From Laccaria trichodermophora (lineage: Eukaryota > Basidiomycota > Agaricomycetes > Agaricales > Hydnangiaceae), in assembly GCA_018417955.1 (NCBI GenBank), contig JACTVC010000022.1, forward strand, positions 620,001 through 684,000: 64,000 nucleotides of DNA, read 5' to 3'. This document shows positions 35,349 to 45,280 of the stretch, in pieces. A program made the position numbers and the translations under genes. Positions within the stretch are counted from its first letter, which is position 1, and each line of letters starts with the position of its first letter. The notes below the pieces were generated by a model. The model made no database searches, had not been told where the DNA came from, and saw only the letters and a list, made by a program, of their open reading frames with translations.

Positions 35349-35559
35349 GATGGAATCCATACTTTTTCCATACAGAATTCAGATGGAATAAGTCCCAATT
35401 CTACAATTATTATCATAGAATCACAAGTCCAGACTTAATCTGTAAAGTTCCAACTTCAACACTAATAAATGAAGAAAAACTAAGATGTATTGAATAAGAC
35501 TACATAACTTTATTTTACTACATATAATATCAAAGGGAGGGGGAGGGAGAGGTATAGAT

Positions 35560-36350
35560 ATATAGTGATCAAGGGAGGGGGAAGTGATGGAGGGGAGTGG
35601 GAGTTGTGGAGAGAGGGAGTTGTGGAGAATGAGGAGGGAGGGGAGGGGTGGAGAGTGATGGAGGTGGGGAGTTATGGAGGGGGAAGGAAAGGTGGAGAGT
35701 GGAGGAGCAATGGGGGAGGGTGTGATGTGGAATAATGATGGAGGGAGGGGGGAGGGGCTTACCTGGGCTCGTCACTGTGTTCGTGGATGGGCGGCGGACA
35801 TTTTCGGTGGGCGGGGGACGTTGTTTCGTGTGCGGTACACGTTCTTCGTGGGCGATGGACGTTTTCGGTGGGCGGCGGACGTTGTTTCGTGGGTGGTGTC
35901 CATTTTTCGTGGGCGGCGGACGTTTTTCGTGGGCGGCGGATGCTTTTTGTGGGCGGTGGACGTTGTTCGTGGGCAGCGGACGTTGTTCGTGGGCGGCAGA
36001 CGTTGTTCCGTGGGTGTCGGACGTTGTTTTGTGGGCGTCGGATGTTGTTTCGTGGGTGGTGGATGTTTTCGGTGGGCGGGGGACGTTTTTGGTGGGCAGG
36101 GGACGTTTTCGGTGGGTGGGGGACGTCGTTTCGTGGGCAGGGGAGGTTGTCGTCGTGGGCGGTGTCCTGTTTCGTGGGCGGTGGGCGGTGGACGTCGTTT
36201 TCGTGGGCGGGGGATGTCGTTTGTGGGCGGTGGGCGTTGTTCGTGGGCGGTGGACGTCGTTTGGGGTCGCTGGACGTCCGTGGGCCGTCGTTTTCGTGGG
36301 CGTTGGTCTTCGTTGGTGGGCGTTCGTGGTGGTGGGCGGTCGTTGACGTT
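35560..36350. repeat. GTGGGCGG minisatellite with a purine-rich left flank
   Basis: Dozens of degenerate 21-24-bp units of the form GTGGGCGGNGGACGTTGTTC lie between about 35785 and 36345. Before them is a GGGAGG-rich purine tract (35535-35760). Long overlapping ORFs in several frames on both strands (up to 383 codons) are artefacts of the repeat. The G-rich strand could form G-quadruplexes. Confidence 0.8.
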
Positions 36351-36710
36351 GGTGTGATGTGGTGGTGGTTTCTCGTGGCCGAGCGGACACAGCGAACGAC
36401 GACTGATGTCGTCGTTCGCCGTCTAGTTGCCACGTCGCGACGTGGCACCTGTGGTTTTGTGTCAAAAAGGAGAGGGTGGGGTGGTTGTTCCCACTCACCT
36501 GGGCTGGGCCCTCGTCACGCGTCGTCAGCGTCAGCGTCGTCGTCGTCGTCGTTGTCGACGTCGCGGGCGGTCGTGGTTTGGAATGGTGGTGGTGGTGGTG
36601 GTAGTGGGAAGGAATGGAACGACGTGTCAACGCTTCAGCCACAGCTGTCACGTTTGACGCGGCACGTGCCCGAAAGCGGTATATAGAGAGCTTTCGTTTC
36701 TCATATAATA

Positions 36711-36780
36711 ATGCCTTCATGGCTCAGTTGGCTTGAGTGCTGCTTATATTCACAAGGTTGAGAGTTCAATTCCTTGGCAT
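36711..36780 (+). other. tRNA-like sequence (SINE head or tRNA relic)
   Basis: A perfect RNA polymerase III A box (TGGCTCAGTTGG, 36720-36731) and a B box (GAGTTCAATTC, 36762-36772) are spaced as in a tRNA. The ends ATGCC...GGCAT could pair. The anticodon stem pairs poorly, so it is not a functional tRNA; a loop like that of tRNA-Ile(UAU) is only suggested. A T-run (36785-36791) follows directly, as expected for a polymerase III terminator. Confidence 0.5.
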
Positions 36781-37158
36781 GTCATTTTTTTATTTACTTA
36801 AATATAGTAAGGACACTGTATTCTAATGGTATAATAGTCATTAATTCCTTCCATGGAATCCATATGGACTGCTCCATGGAATACATGTGGATATACCTGC
36901 ATTCCATATGGATTCCATTGGATTCCATATGGAATGGTGTTGGAGTCCATATGGAATTAATCATTCCATGACCATTCCAGCATCATTCCATATGGAATCC
37001 ATGATGTCCATGGAATCAGAAACTGGCTGTGTCCTCAGCCAACATTGATTCCATGGATTCCATATGGAATTCTCCATGGATTCCATGGATTCCACATGGA
37101 TTCCATATGGATTATACCGGGGAAGGTAAAGACCTCTTTCTCCGTGCCTATGCACTCA

Positions 37159-37182
37159 CGGACTTCATCTTGATGAAGTCCG
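37159..37182. promoter_or_regulatory. Perfect 11-bp hairpin beside the primer-binding site
   Basis: CGGACTTCATC (37159-37169) pairs with GATGAAGTCCG (37172-37182) around a 2-nt loop. It begins 2 bp inside the PBS on the genomic-RNA side of the leader. Position and symmetry suggest a structural element of the retroelement RNA. Confidence 0.6.
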
Positions 37183-37183
37183 C

Positions 37184-37196
37184 GGTGCCCCCACCA
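37184..37196 (-). other. Primer-binding site of the LTR element
   Basis: One base after the 5' LTR on the minus strand reads TGGTGGGGGCACC, which is complementary to a tRNA 3' end terminating GGTGCCCCCACCA. The TGG start and position fit a PBS. I cannot name the tRNA. Confidence 0.6.
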
Positions 37197-37197
37197 T

Positions 37198-37565
37198 TGT
37201 GAAACCGGGCGTGTATCCGTAACTTCTCGATGAAGTCGCGCGCACGAGATGGCAGCGGAGAAGAGTTGTGGTACTCGGGAGAGAGAAGAGGTTGATGAGG
37301 AGACTTGCGTCTTCTCGTGAGAGTTTCCCTGTAACCCTAGGAGGGGGACGTTGTCACCCGACGTTGGACTCTTGTATCCCGGAGGGGAGGCATCAGATTG
37401 CCTAACCATGAAGCGTATGCGTGACCCAATCCACATATGTATATAATGTGGTTATCAAGTGAGTACAAGAATATACGAACTACAACTAGATACAACAAAA
37501 GATAAACAAACGTAAAGGATGATCCCATATCATGTAAGAGTCCAGGACTATAGTCTGCCATTACA
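37198..37565 (-). repeat. LTR 2 (5' LTR relative to the element)
   Basis: 368 bp, plus-strand ends TGTGAAAC...CATTACA, followed by the CTGGG target duplication. By eye it matches LTR 1 at 359 of 368 positions. Confidence 0.95.
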
Positions 37566-39199
37566 CTGGGTGTTCAACTCCTAGAATTCTGCTTCTTGTA
37601 TCTAGAACTTTATTGTTCAAGGTTTCTGCCTCCTTGAAATAACCTTGTTCATCCAACAGCATCCCAAACTTGTTATAAGCATCATCCAAGTAACTGATGC
37701 CATCCTCATTACTTTCTGCCCTTGAATGATCCATAATTGCTCTTATATGTGTTACCAAGGTCCTCCGTAACCCATAAGGCTGGCCTCCATTCCATCTTAG
37801 TGAACAAGACAAAGTAACACATGCCATTAAACAACATTGTTTCCTCTCATTGACAAGCATTCTGTCTCTGCCCCAGGTATGGACAAGTGGATGCATGGCA
37901 TACACACCATCAGATGGGCCTTTCTTGATCAAGGAGAATGACAGTAATATTCGAATTCCCTCCTGAAACATGAAGTTATCCCAAGCACCTGCTTTGTTGA
38001 GAGGAAGTAATCTCCGATCAAGTATTGAACTAGCAAGTGGCAACTCAGGGCAAGAGCTTTCATGTTCTTCTTGAAGTGCAGCATAGGAAAATATCTTCTC
38101 AGTGATTCCCTCATGATGGAAGAAAGGAAATAAATCAAGCAGAAGCATTGCACTATTGGCTGCATTGGCTATGTGAGCATCATCAGATTCAGCCCTCTTC
38201 TGAATTTCTTTGTATGATAATTCCCAAGTTTGATAAACACTTTTGTTATACTTAGAAGCACCAGTAAATTCAGAATGAGACAATAATGTATTTCGGTGCT
38301 CTGAATATTTTGCAAGGTAGTCTCCAATAGTGGTGGCCCCAGAGGCAATGTAAGCACCAGCCTGATCAACAGCAAGAGGAAGGTAAAAGAGCTCCTTCAC
38401 AATCTTACAAGCTTCAGCTTGAAACTCCAATGAAGGTGGATGCAAGTAACTGGCTCTTAGAAGTAATTCAATGGCATCATTCTCCTCCATCTCAATCACT
38501 TCAAGAGAATTCTCAGGTAAAGTCAGATTCCTCATGGTGGAGTTGCAACTAGTTATGAGGATGTTTCCCCCCCTTCCAGGTGGAAAATAAGCCTCCAGCT
38601 CAGCAGGTGATAGTACATCTGCATTGTCAAAGACCATTATATAGTTCTCTTCCAGTGAGCCAATCCAGTGAAGAGCTGATTAAGGTGAGCCATCTAGTCC
38701 ACCAGATTGAGCTGCATGAAGATTACAGATACCCTTTAGTCCTTGTGTAATGGTGCCAATTGATGAAGCATCAATCCAAAAAATAAATGAGAAACTGAAG
38801 GCAATTAAATTTTCAGAAATGAGGGTTAGATCTACCTCTTTGATGGTACTCACCAGTCAAACATTTCCTCAACAAACTTCAAGCAGATCTGAGTCTTTCC
38901 AATACCCCCCATTCCATACAACAGAAAAAACCTTCTCTTCTGAATTGAGTCCTTTGTATTGAAATGCCTCTTGAGTTCAGCAACTATTTGTGCACGGCCT
39001 GTGAACCGATTGCTTGGATTTGGCTCGAGGGGAATGACCCCATTGGACGTCGTCCTATTCCCATAATTCTTGTGGATGTTGATCTACAAGAGACCGAACA
39101 TAATCAGCTCGCTTGATGGACACCTTTAGTAAACATTCCACTCACGTCATTAAATGTGTTGTGACTAGCAATAAAGTTGTGACCGCCCGCAAAACTCAT
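37566..39199 (-). pseudogene. NB-ARC/TPR STAND (NLR-like) gene, 5' part
   Basis: The model is exon 1 at 39199-39146 (18 codons), intron 39145-39084, exon 2 at 39083-38854, intron 38853-38795, exon 3 from 38794 into the LTR insertion at 37571. Exon 2 carries the P-loop (YGMGGIGKTQ). Exon 3 has the FWIDASS strand, Walker B-like YIMVFDNAD, NILITS, the GxP-like ELFYLPLAVDQAGAYIA and a winged-helix MHPLVHTWGRDRM motif, leading to the first TPR. The protein would be a nucleotide-dependent switch of the fungal NLR type, possibly for non-self recognition. Damage: an in-frame TAA at 38680-38682 just before Walker B, and the retroelement split before TPR 1. The 18-residue N-terminus (FAGGHNFIASHNTFND) resembles short Asn/Gly/Phe motifs at the start of some fungal NLRs. 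It continues at 14531-15371. Confidence 0.8.
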
Positions 39200-40070
39200 G
39201 TTGAGATACGAAGTTGGAGAGGTTCAGGATGAGGGAAGGAAGGAAGGGAGAGCGCCTGGCAAGCGCCTGGAGGTTATAGGAGTGTACGCCTGTGTATGCA
39301 TGTTTGGCTATTCTTACTTACCTCCCCAGCATCCTCTCCCCACCTCGTCTTCCCCAGTTCTTTTCTGCACGCTAGTTCTACATGACATCTACAGGGTCAA
39401 CACCAACGGAATGAAGTCCGCTGAGGGCGTTGAAGGAACCTATTGATGATGGGCGGTACTTCGATTGGGATTCATAGAACCGCGAGCATCCCTCAAGAGT
39501 TCCTTGCAAATGAAGGTATGCAGTAAACTCTTTGAATGCAGAAGCCACGGCTGATAATCCTTTCCAGTAGCCGTAACCAGAATACCATTTGCCATCTATC
39601 TCTTCTCTTTTTCCTCTTTGCAACTCTCCCATCGTCACAATTTCTCGCAGTCAAGGCCCAGACTGGCCGTTCATCGTCGAACAAGCGACAATGTCTGAAG
39701 GCGTCAATTTGTCCTCCTGTACTTGTTCCAGCACCCATTTTCAAATCTGCAACCAATTCGGTCTCGGGAACATGGCTTGGAGGCAGAGTTCGATACGGTA
39801 GATTTGCTTCCTCAAGACCCCGTGAGCGCAGATGTTTCGAGGGGGTGCTTGCAGTCAAGGGACATGGAACGTTATACCGTCCATTGTTTTGACGGTGGAG
39901 AATATATCCACGGAAAACTTCAGGGAGACCCTCGCGTAAGTTTGTCTTTTTTTCAGTCATGGTAAGAGCTAATGATTTCACAAGCAGCTGGCTCTACTTA
40001 ACTTCCCTTCAAAATTACACCGTGTTCTCTCGCAGTACCTCGACCACTTTCACCTCTTCTCCCTAGACGA
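39200..40070 (-). other. Unassigned stretch with a possible minus-strand hypothetical gene
   Basis: A minus-strand frame at 39981-39493 (162 codons; contains EGLPEVFRGYILHRQNNGRY) looks moderately protein-like. A second frame at 39638-39378 (KEFTAYLHLQGTLEGC) could be its continuation after an intron. I could not find a convincing splice pair, and there is no known domain. Nothing else is supportable here. Confidence 0.3.
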
Positions 40071-40079
40071 AAGTTGCCT

Positions 40080-41720
40080 CCTTGATATGGAGCGACCGAG
40101 GTTCATGAAATTCCACTCACTATCCGAGTGAAAGAGTCAAGCTCTCCCCTCCGTAACGTTCGCTAGGCCCCAACACATTTCCACAACTCCCCTTCGCCAG
40201 TCATCGCTCGTTTTACGCAGGCCCACCCTACTTTCATCCACTTAGCGTGTCCAACGACTGATGGTGTTGACAAGACGACGTCGCTATCGCTTCCCAGGGA
40301 GGTCGCCAGCTCGGTTGGTCCGCCTCATCCTCACGCTGCATCCAAATTATAATCGGGACCATCTATCATTCTACGACCCCAATGTGGCCGCTAGCATCGT
40401 CATCGCACAATATCCACCCCCTTGCTTTCCTCTAATCAACGACGAACTGCGACCTACTTCGCAAGGACGCCGATGTCCTCTGAAGTGCCACCGCGCTTCT
40501 TGCCTCCCAGTCTCGACTGCTCCCCCACCACCTCTCCTCGGGCGCAGGTTTTTTGGATCGTCCCGCCATTCTCCCGACCAATGTCGATCCTTTGAAGGGC
40601 TTTCACGATACAGACGCAGGCTTTCTTCGTCCCAGGGCTGGGTGGAGGGAGCATCGTGATGGAATGCACGATGGCTGGGTCGAGGCTCTCGTCTTGTTCG
40701 ATGTCCACACTCAGAAACCTTGGACGAGGTTCGAATGAATTCCCTTGGACGAGAAAGGATGAAAGAGGGTGAATGTCGAGTTGCGGGTGCCGGATGTATC
40801 TGGTCTCCCACTCGCTGTCTTAACTTGCTTCTTTGCAAACCTGAACCAACGTGTTTCAATCGAGGTGAAGCATGTTCCCTGTGCAGACTGTCCTCGTAGG
40901 GAAGATCCCTCGCCCTGCTCCATTGGAAGAGTTCCGCAAATTCATCGCATCAGCAACCGAATGTCTGGGTAAGTACTCCCAAATGACGGCTGGCTCCGTA
41001 TCTTAATACGCTTTGAAGGTTGCGCGGAGGAAGTGCGAATGAAAGCCCACCGCGATGGACGCGATTGCGAAGTAGCGTATATGCCCTGGAGATTCATCGA
41101 GCTGGATGGTAGCCGCGCTGGATGCGTTGGAGTCGCTGGAACCCCGCTATGGGGATGCTCCAGTATATGAGGCCGGAGTTGGTGGATGGACGAATGAGCA
41201 GAGAAAGGTCGATTCGGCCTGTCTGGTGTTGCTAAGCCTTCCTTCGGGCCAATCTTTGTATTCTCGACTTCTCCGGCAACACACACAAGATCACCGTCGA
41301 CGGAGGGACTTGGAGGTACCTCCAAGCTAATCAACACTTTGCTGTACGGCCCTTCACGTTGGATTCATAGCTTCGAAAACTACTGGACCAGGGCAAGATC
41401 TCCTAACTTGGACGGCGCTCTTTGACTTTGGCTTGGAAGGGGCAGCAGGGGCTCATAGGAACCTTACGCATTTTGTTCGACTCGAAGACTTCGTAGGCCT
41501 GCAACTTTCGTCATCATTGTATGCTGGCGCAAAGATTACGCTCTGCACTGTATTGACATCCAACTGCTACTTATCAGCTACTTACCGTGGCGACTTGCAC
41601 AAACAAGCCTTTCGATCCCAAGACGTTTGAGCGGAGTCCCAGTATAACGTGCCCTTTCCTACGAATCAGTTTGGATTGGCGGTACGTTGGCACAATTCGT
41701 TGTGCATACGTATTACATAA
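40080..41720. repeat. Duplicated segment, long copy
   Basis: This 1.6-kb stretch shares ordered blocks with 45648-46165: GCGACCGAGGTTC, CCACTCACTATC, GTGAAAGAGTCAAG, CAAGACTCTCG-like, GAATGAATTCCCTTGGAC and, at the far end, CAGTTTGGATTGGCG. Short ORFs inside (for example 40553-40738 plus and 41106-41330 plus) may be remnants of one gene, but frames are broken. No function is recognised. Confidence 0.6.
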
Positions 41721-42390
41721 AATTCAAACTTACATCGTCCTCCGACACCTTCTCTCATTCTGGCGCCACGTCCGCGATATCATCAATCGCAGCTTCCTTG
41801 TATGTCCCATCCACTCGCCTGCCACCCATCACGCTAAGCTTCAAGCTTCAAGGCCTCACCACAGCCAAGCCCGGCATACATTCACCTTTCCTAGGCCCAA
41901 TCAACATCTGCCAACCAGGCGCCATGCCTTTTGTGGTCTTTGTGAAAAGAAAAAGCTCCCCCCCTTTGAAACTGCCGGCCTAGTTTCTACCCATACCTAT
42001 GGCGAACTGACCATCGATTCCATCGAAAACGAAAACGAGGAATCTTGCGTAGGCAAGTTTAATCGCGTTTGCGATAACCCATGGGCTGTGAGGCCATCGG
42101 AGGCAGAACACTTACCTTGGGGGTTTGCTCAAGCAGGTCTTGGCTGCTGGCGAGGGGAGGTGGTGCTGTAGGATATGGGCAGGATGGCGATTATGGCGGT
42201 TTGGATGCTGCTGAGGAGGAAGAGGAGGAGGAAGACGCAGCTGACTGAGGAGAGCGGCGTCCAAGACCTCGGGTTGGGCGATTGGGCTCGAGCGCGGATA
42301 TTGGATGGGTATCGATTCAGTCCCGCTGACATCTGATATCAACACTCTGTTCCTGGCCAGCTCGCGGATGTGGCAGCCATACATCCCTGT
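41721..42390. other. Mosaic region, no confident gene; first copy of a 570-bp-offset duplication
   Basis: Plus-strand ORF 41587-42171 is open but low in recognisable features. Bases about 42135-42325 (GGCAGGATGGCGATTATGGC, GACTGAGGAGAGCGG, GCGCGGATATTGGATGGGTATC) recur at about 42705-42890. The frame inside encodes an acidic C-terminus (Asp/Gly, then Glu run, TGA). Confidence 0.4.
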
Positions 42391-42900
42391 CCATGGACCC
42401 ACGAACGCCCATTATCGAATGCCTCCAGCGGCAGTGCAGTGTCGACCACTGACGAAGTCGAACAAGTGGAGGAGGAACATCCTAAAAGCTCACCGAAATC
42501 CCACCATCATACCCACTCTGCGAACAAGCCTACGTTGCCCACCAGTGGCAAATGCGTGTGCTCCCAGTGCTCAAAAACGTCGTCCCCCGATTGGTCATGG
42601 AATGCGGCGCCGAGAAGACCCTGCTGTAAGAGCTGCGCGGATGAGCATGGAGGAGGTTCTTCGCATCGTCGGAGAGCAAGAAGGAGTATGCTCCAGAATG
42701 CTTTGGCTGCTGCCAGGCTGTAGGGTATAGGCAGGATGGCGATTACGGCAGTTTGGATGTAGCTGAGGAGGAAGAGGAGATGATGAAGATGATTCGGAGC
42801 TTATGCAGCTGACTGAGGAGAGCGGAGAGCGAGACCTCGCCTTGGGCGATTGGGCTTGAGCGAGGATATTGGATGGGTATCACTTCAGTCCTTAGCTCAG
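42391..42900 (+). pseudogene. Degenerate copy of the gene at 2150-3678
   Basis: Matching DNA starts at GCAGTGCAGTG (42430) with CTGACGAAGTCGAACAAGTG and continues through GAGGAACATCC, CTCTGCGAACAAGCC and CATGGAGGAGGTTCTTCG. It carries deletions relative to 2150-2450, so the original frame is lost near 42490. The second copy of the acidic-tail repeat follows at 42705-42890. Confidence 0.6.
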
Positions 42901-43135
42901 AAGTCGGATGCACTCAGAGTGGTGTTTAATTGAAACGAACAGGAAACTGAAATGCACTGCTAGGGACCATGGGCTACATAGATTATGTGATGGACTACAA
43001 AACAGAATAGCTGGAATACATGTATGAAATGCAGAGACTCGTTTTTGAACCGCGAGATACAGTGACGGGCGAAGCTAGCGAAGCGTTACGGGGGATGGAG
43101 CATCAGTTCACGTTTGAACTTGGATCGAAAACCAT

Positions 43136-44430
43136 TCAGCTGCTGCTCGATTTGCATATGAAGGGAATGACCCCTAATACACAGAGTCCGGCCGCTTGAA
43201 TGAGTTACCCACCAGACAAGTTACAAAAACATAACGTACCTCCGTGGTGGACTTTTGCTTTGAGGTTATCCAATCCAACGATTCCCAAAATAGAGGAATT
43301 GATCCCACCATGGCCGGTGATCGATACAACTAGAATCAGAGCCGAACGATTAGAATAAGGGAGATAGTTCAAGTTGAAGATACCTACAGTTCTTGTCGTC
43401 GTTGTCGTCGTCGAATATCGAGTCCAGAATATCAGTCGCTCGATCGGTAACATCATCGGACGTCTCCTTCGTGCCCCAGAGAGGATCGTCGTCGGCAAAG
43501 CCGTCCTCCATGGTAAATTTCGGAAACATTTCACTGATACATCTCTTCGATCTCCGATGTTCGACTTCGTCTCCCTTACGAGAAACTTGCTCTCGACAAT
43601 TCTACAATTTTTTTATCAGCGTCAATTTTACAAAAGGCACTGATTGTGAAAACTACGTTACCTCGACAACGACTGTCTGAATAGTCGGTCCCCCACTAGC
43701 GTTAAGCTGCGGGGAGAAAGTGATGCTGTTCGTCACCAGAGCCCTCGTCATGGGGCTAACATAAGAGATATCTGGGATTCCGATGCACTTTCCAGCGTCC
43801 AGACTATTCTCCTCCTGCCATTTTGATAGTACGTTGAAGGCTTGGAGGTATCCGTCTTGAGTCAGCGGAGAATCCACTGAGGAGAAAACGTTAGCGCTGT
43901 AGATGGGGGCGGGGATAGAGGAGACGTGCCTAATGGAATGTCCTGAGCCTGTCACCGATTGTATCAGGATTTATAACAACACTTTGCGAATGAGATAATA
44001 CGAACCCAGACAGTGTCATTGTCGTCATCCCATTCAGTTAGGCTCGAATCTGAAAGGAAGACGATCATGTTGCGATCATTGAAAGGTGCAGTGGCGACTT
44101 ACTAGTGGCTAATGCATGTCGTCCAAGGAAGATGACTTTGTAGACATCTCCGTCGTCATTGTTATTCAGAGTATCGATGTCACTCCACAGGGTAGACCAT
44201 CTGGTGTCTTTCGTATCCTTCGTAAACTTGCGGCCAAAATATTCCAGTACTGGTTGCTAGATTATTGTACAAGTGTCAGAGGCGTCGCACTCTGGAATTT
44301 GTAGGAGACTCGCATCGTGAGAAATGCCGTCGTAGGAAAAGTAGTCGCTGTTGCTTTCGTACACCTATGGAGGGACAAGTTTAATCCATCGACTGACCAT
44401 GAACTGAAATAACGCACGCTGTAAGTACTC
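43136..44430 (-). pseudogene. Phosphoglycerate-mutase-like histidine phosphatase, probably damaged
   Basis: The 3' half is clean. One exon contains DISYVSPMTRALVTNSI, the next contains EDGFADDDPLWGTKE and DRATDILDSIF, the next FVSITGHGGINSSILGIVG with the second catalytic His, then a short last exon (43194-43136, TGA). These are the typical order and motifs of secreted or cytosolic fungal PGM-like phosphatases, with introns ending at 43241, 43375 and about 43622. The 5' half carries FLGRHALAT, the RHG-equivalent motif with Ala in place of Gly. An in-frame TAG follows ASDTCTII (about 44266), and I could not connect the RHA exon to the later exons in frame. Either it is a pseudogene or the 5' model needs transcripts. 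Substrate unknown. Confidence 0.6.
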
Positions 44431-45215
44431 ATTCTGTTGATCGAGTCACTGCAAGTATTGAAGCTTTATATCATAGTAATCTCTGCTTCCGAGTCCAAAT
44501 TCGTCGGTTTCCTTTCGAATCTTTCGAGGTTGTGAGCCAATGGGAGAACGACCGTTTATCTTGAACCCTTGGACCAGTCCAAAATTGGAGCCAAGAGACC
44601 TGGCAATGAAAGATCGACTGGAAGTTCTTCCTGTCAAAACTGAAAATCTTGTTGAAATCGGCATGCAGATTCCTCTTACCTGTATGTTCTGTAACTGCCT
44701 CATTCCATCGGCTTGTGTCTGATGACCTTATCGATGAGCGCCGACCTCGCTCAGTGCGCACTGTGCCACTGTCCTCATGTTATTTCCTGTGTAGTACGTG
44801 TTGTGAAAGAGTCAGGCCTGAACAGATCTTATGCCTTATGACCTTATCGATGGGCGCCCAACTCGCTCAGTGCGGCTTCCTTGAACCTCGTTGCAATTCC
44901 TGGCGAAAAGGCTGCCATTCTCTATGGGTTGAATGTTGTCAGGCGACGATATCATATGAATTCGCGAGCAACGTTCCCGGCGTCAAATTTCCGACCCTCT
45001 ACTGGCATGAGGGGACTCGGTTGAGGGCCTGGAGACTCGAGAGGGGCTGGAGGGCAGATTGGATGCCTCTAATACCGGTTTGGGGAAAGGTAGGGAGGAG
45101 TCCTTGACCGGTGTTGAGCTTCATCATGCATTGGCTATAGTTCAAGAAACCAACGCCTATTTCAAAATAGCGCGAGAATGAGAGACGTATGGGTGTCTGA
45201 GAGCCGGCGGACAAG
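44431..45215. other. Gene-poor interval
   Basis: Short ORFs only. A 36-bp motif TGACCTTATCGATGRGCGCC followed by CTCGCTCAGTGCG occurs twice (about 44721 and 44838), 117 bp apart. No RNA or regulatory element is recognised. Confidence 0.4.
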
Positions 45216-45280
45216 TTATGTGTAAGTTTCAATTAGGGATACACAATATCGTGCTGTCGATGTGCTTGTCAAGGTGTGAA

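Larger units (their letters stand above)
35032..37126. mobile_element. 2.1-kb TIR element nested in the retroelement leader
   Basis: The ends are inverse copies: CCCTCCCCGG then TTAATCCATATGGAATCC on the left, and the complement with ATCCATATGG, ATACCGGGGAAGG on the right. TA flanks both ends (35030-35031 and 37127-37128), as for Tc1/mariner-like elements. The palindromic word TCCATATGGA/TCCATGGA recurs throughout both end regions. The interior is non-coding: a 43-bp array, a GTGGGCGG minisatellite and a tRNA-like sequence. Confidence 0.7.
15372..37565 (-). mobile_element. 22.2-kb Ty3/gypsy chromovirus LTR retrotransposon, carrying two nested transposons
   Basis: The element is bounded by two 368-bp LTRs and a perfect 5-bp target duplication, CTGGG (15367-15371 and 37566-37570). 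Coding direction is minus. The order is 5' LTR (right), PBS, leader, gag with CCHC knuckle, aspartic protease, reverse transcriptase, RNase H, integrase, chromodomain, extra ORF, PPT, 3' LTR (left). A KDZ-derived element (18313-25326) and a TIR element (35032-37126) are inserted in it. Without them the element would be about 13.1 kb, still large for a chromovirus. It lies in the TPR region of an NB-ARC gene in the same orientation. Confidence 0.95.

Noticed and set aside
35569..36720. Long minus-strand ORF of 383 codons and several overlapping plus-strand ORFs of 200-300 codons
   Set aside because: All derive from the GTGGGCGG minisatellite, which is open in several frames on both strands. 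Composition is Thr/Pro/His or Gly/Trp repeats with no domain.
36711..36780. Functional tRNA gene
   Set aside because: The A and B boxes are good, but the anticodon stem does not pair and the acceptor pairs in only five of seven positions.
38770..38780. Broken splice acceptor (TTTTTTGG) before the FWIDASS segment of the NLR gene
   Set aside because: An upstream TTCAG at 38795 gives an in-frame join (FSFIFWIDASS), so no lesion is needed there.
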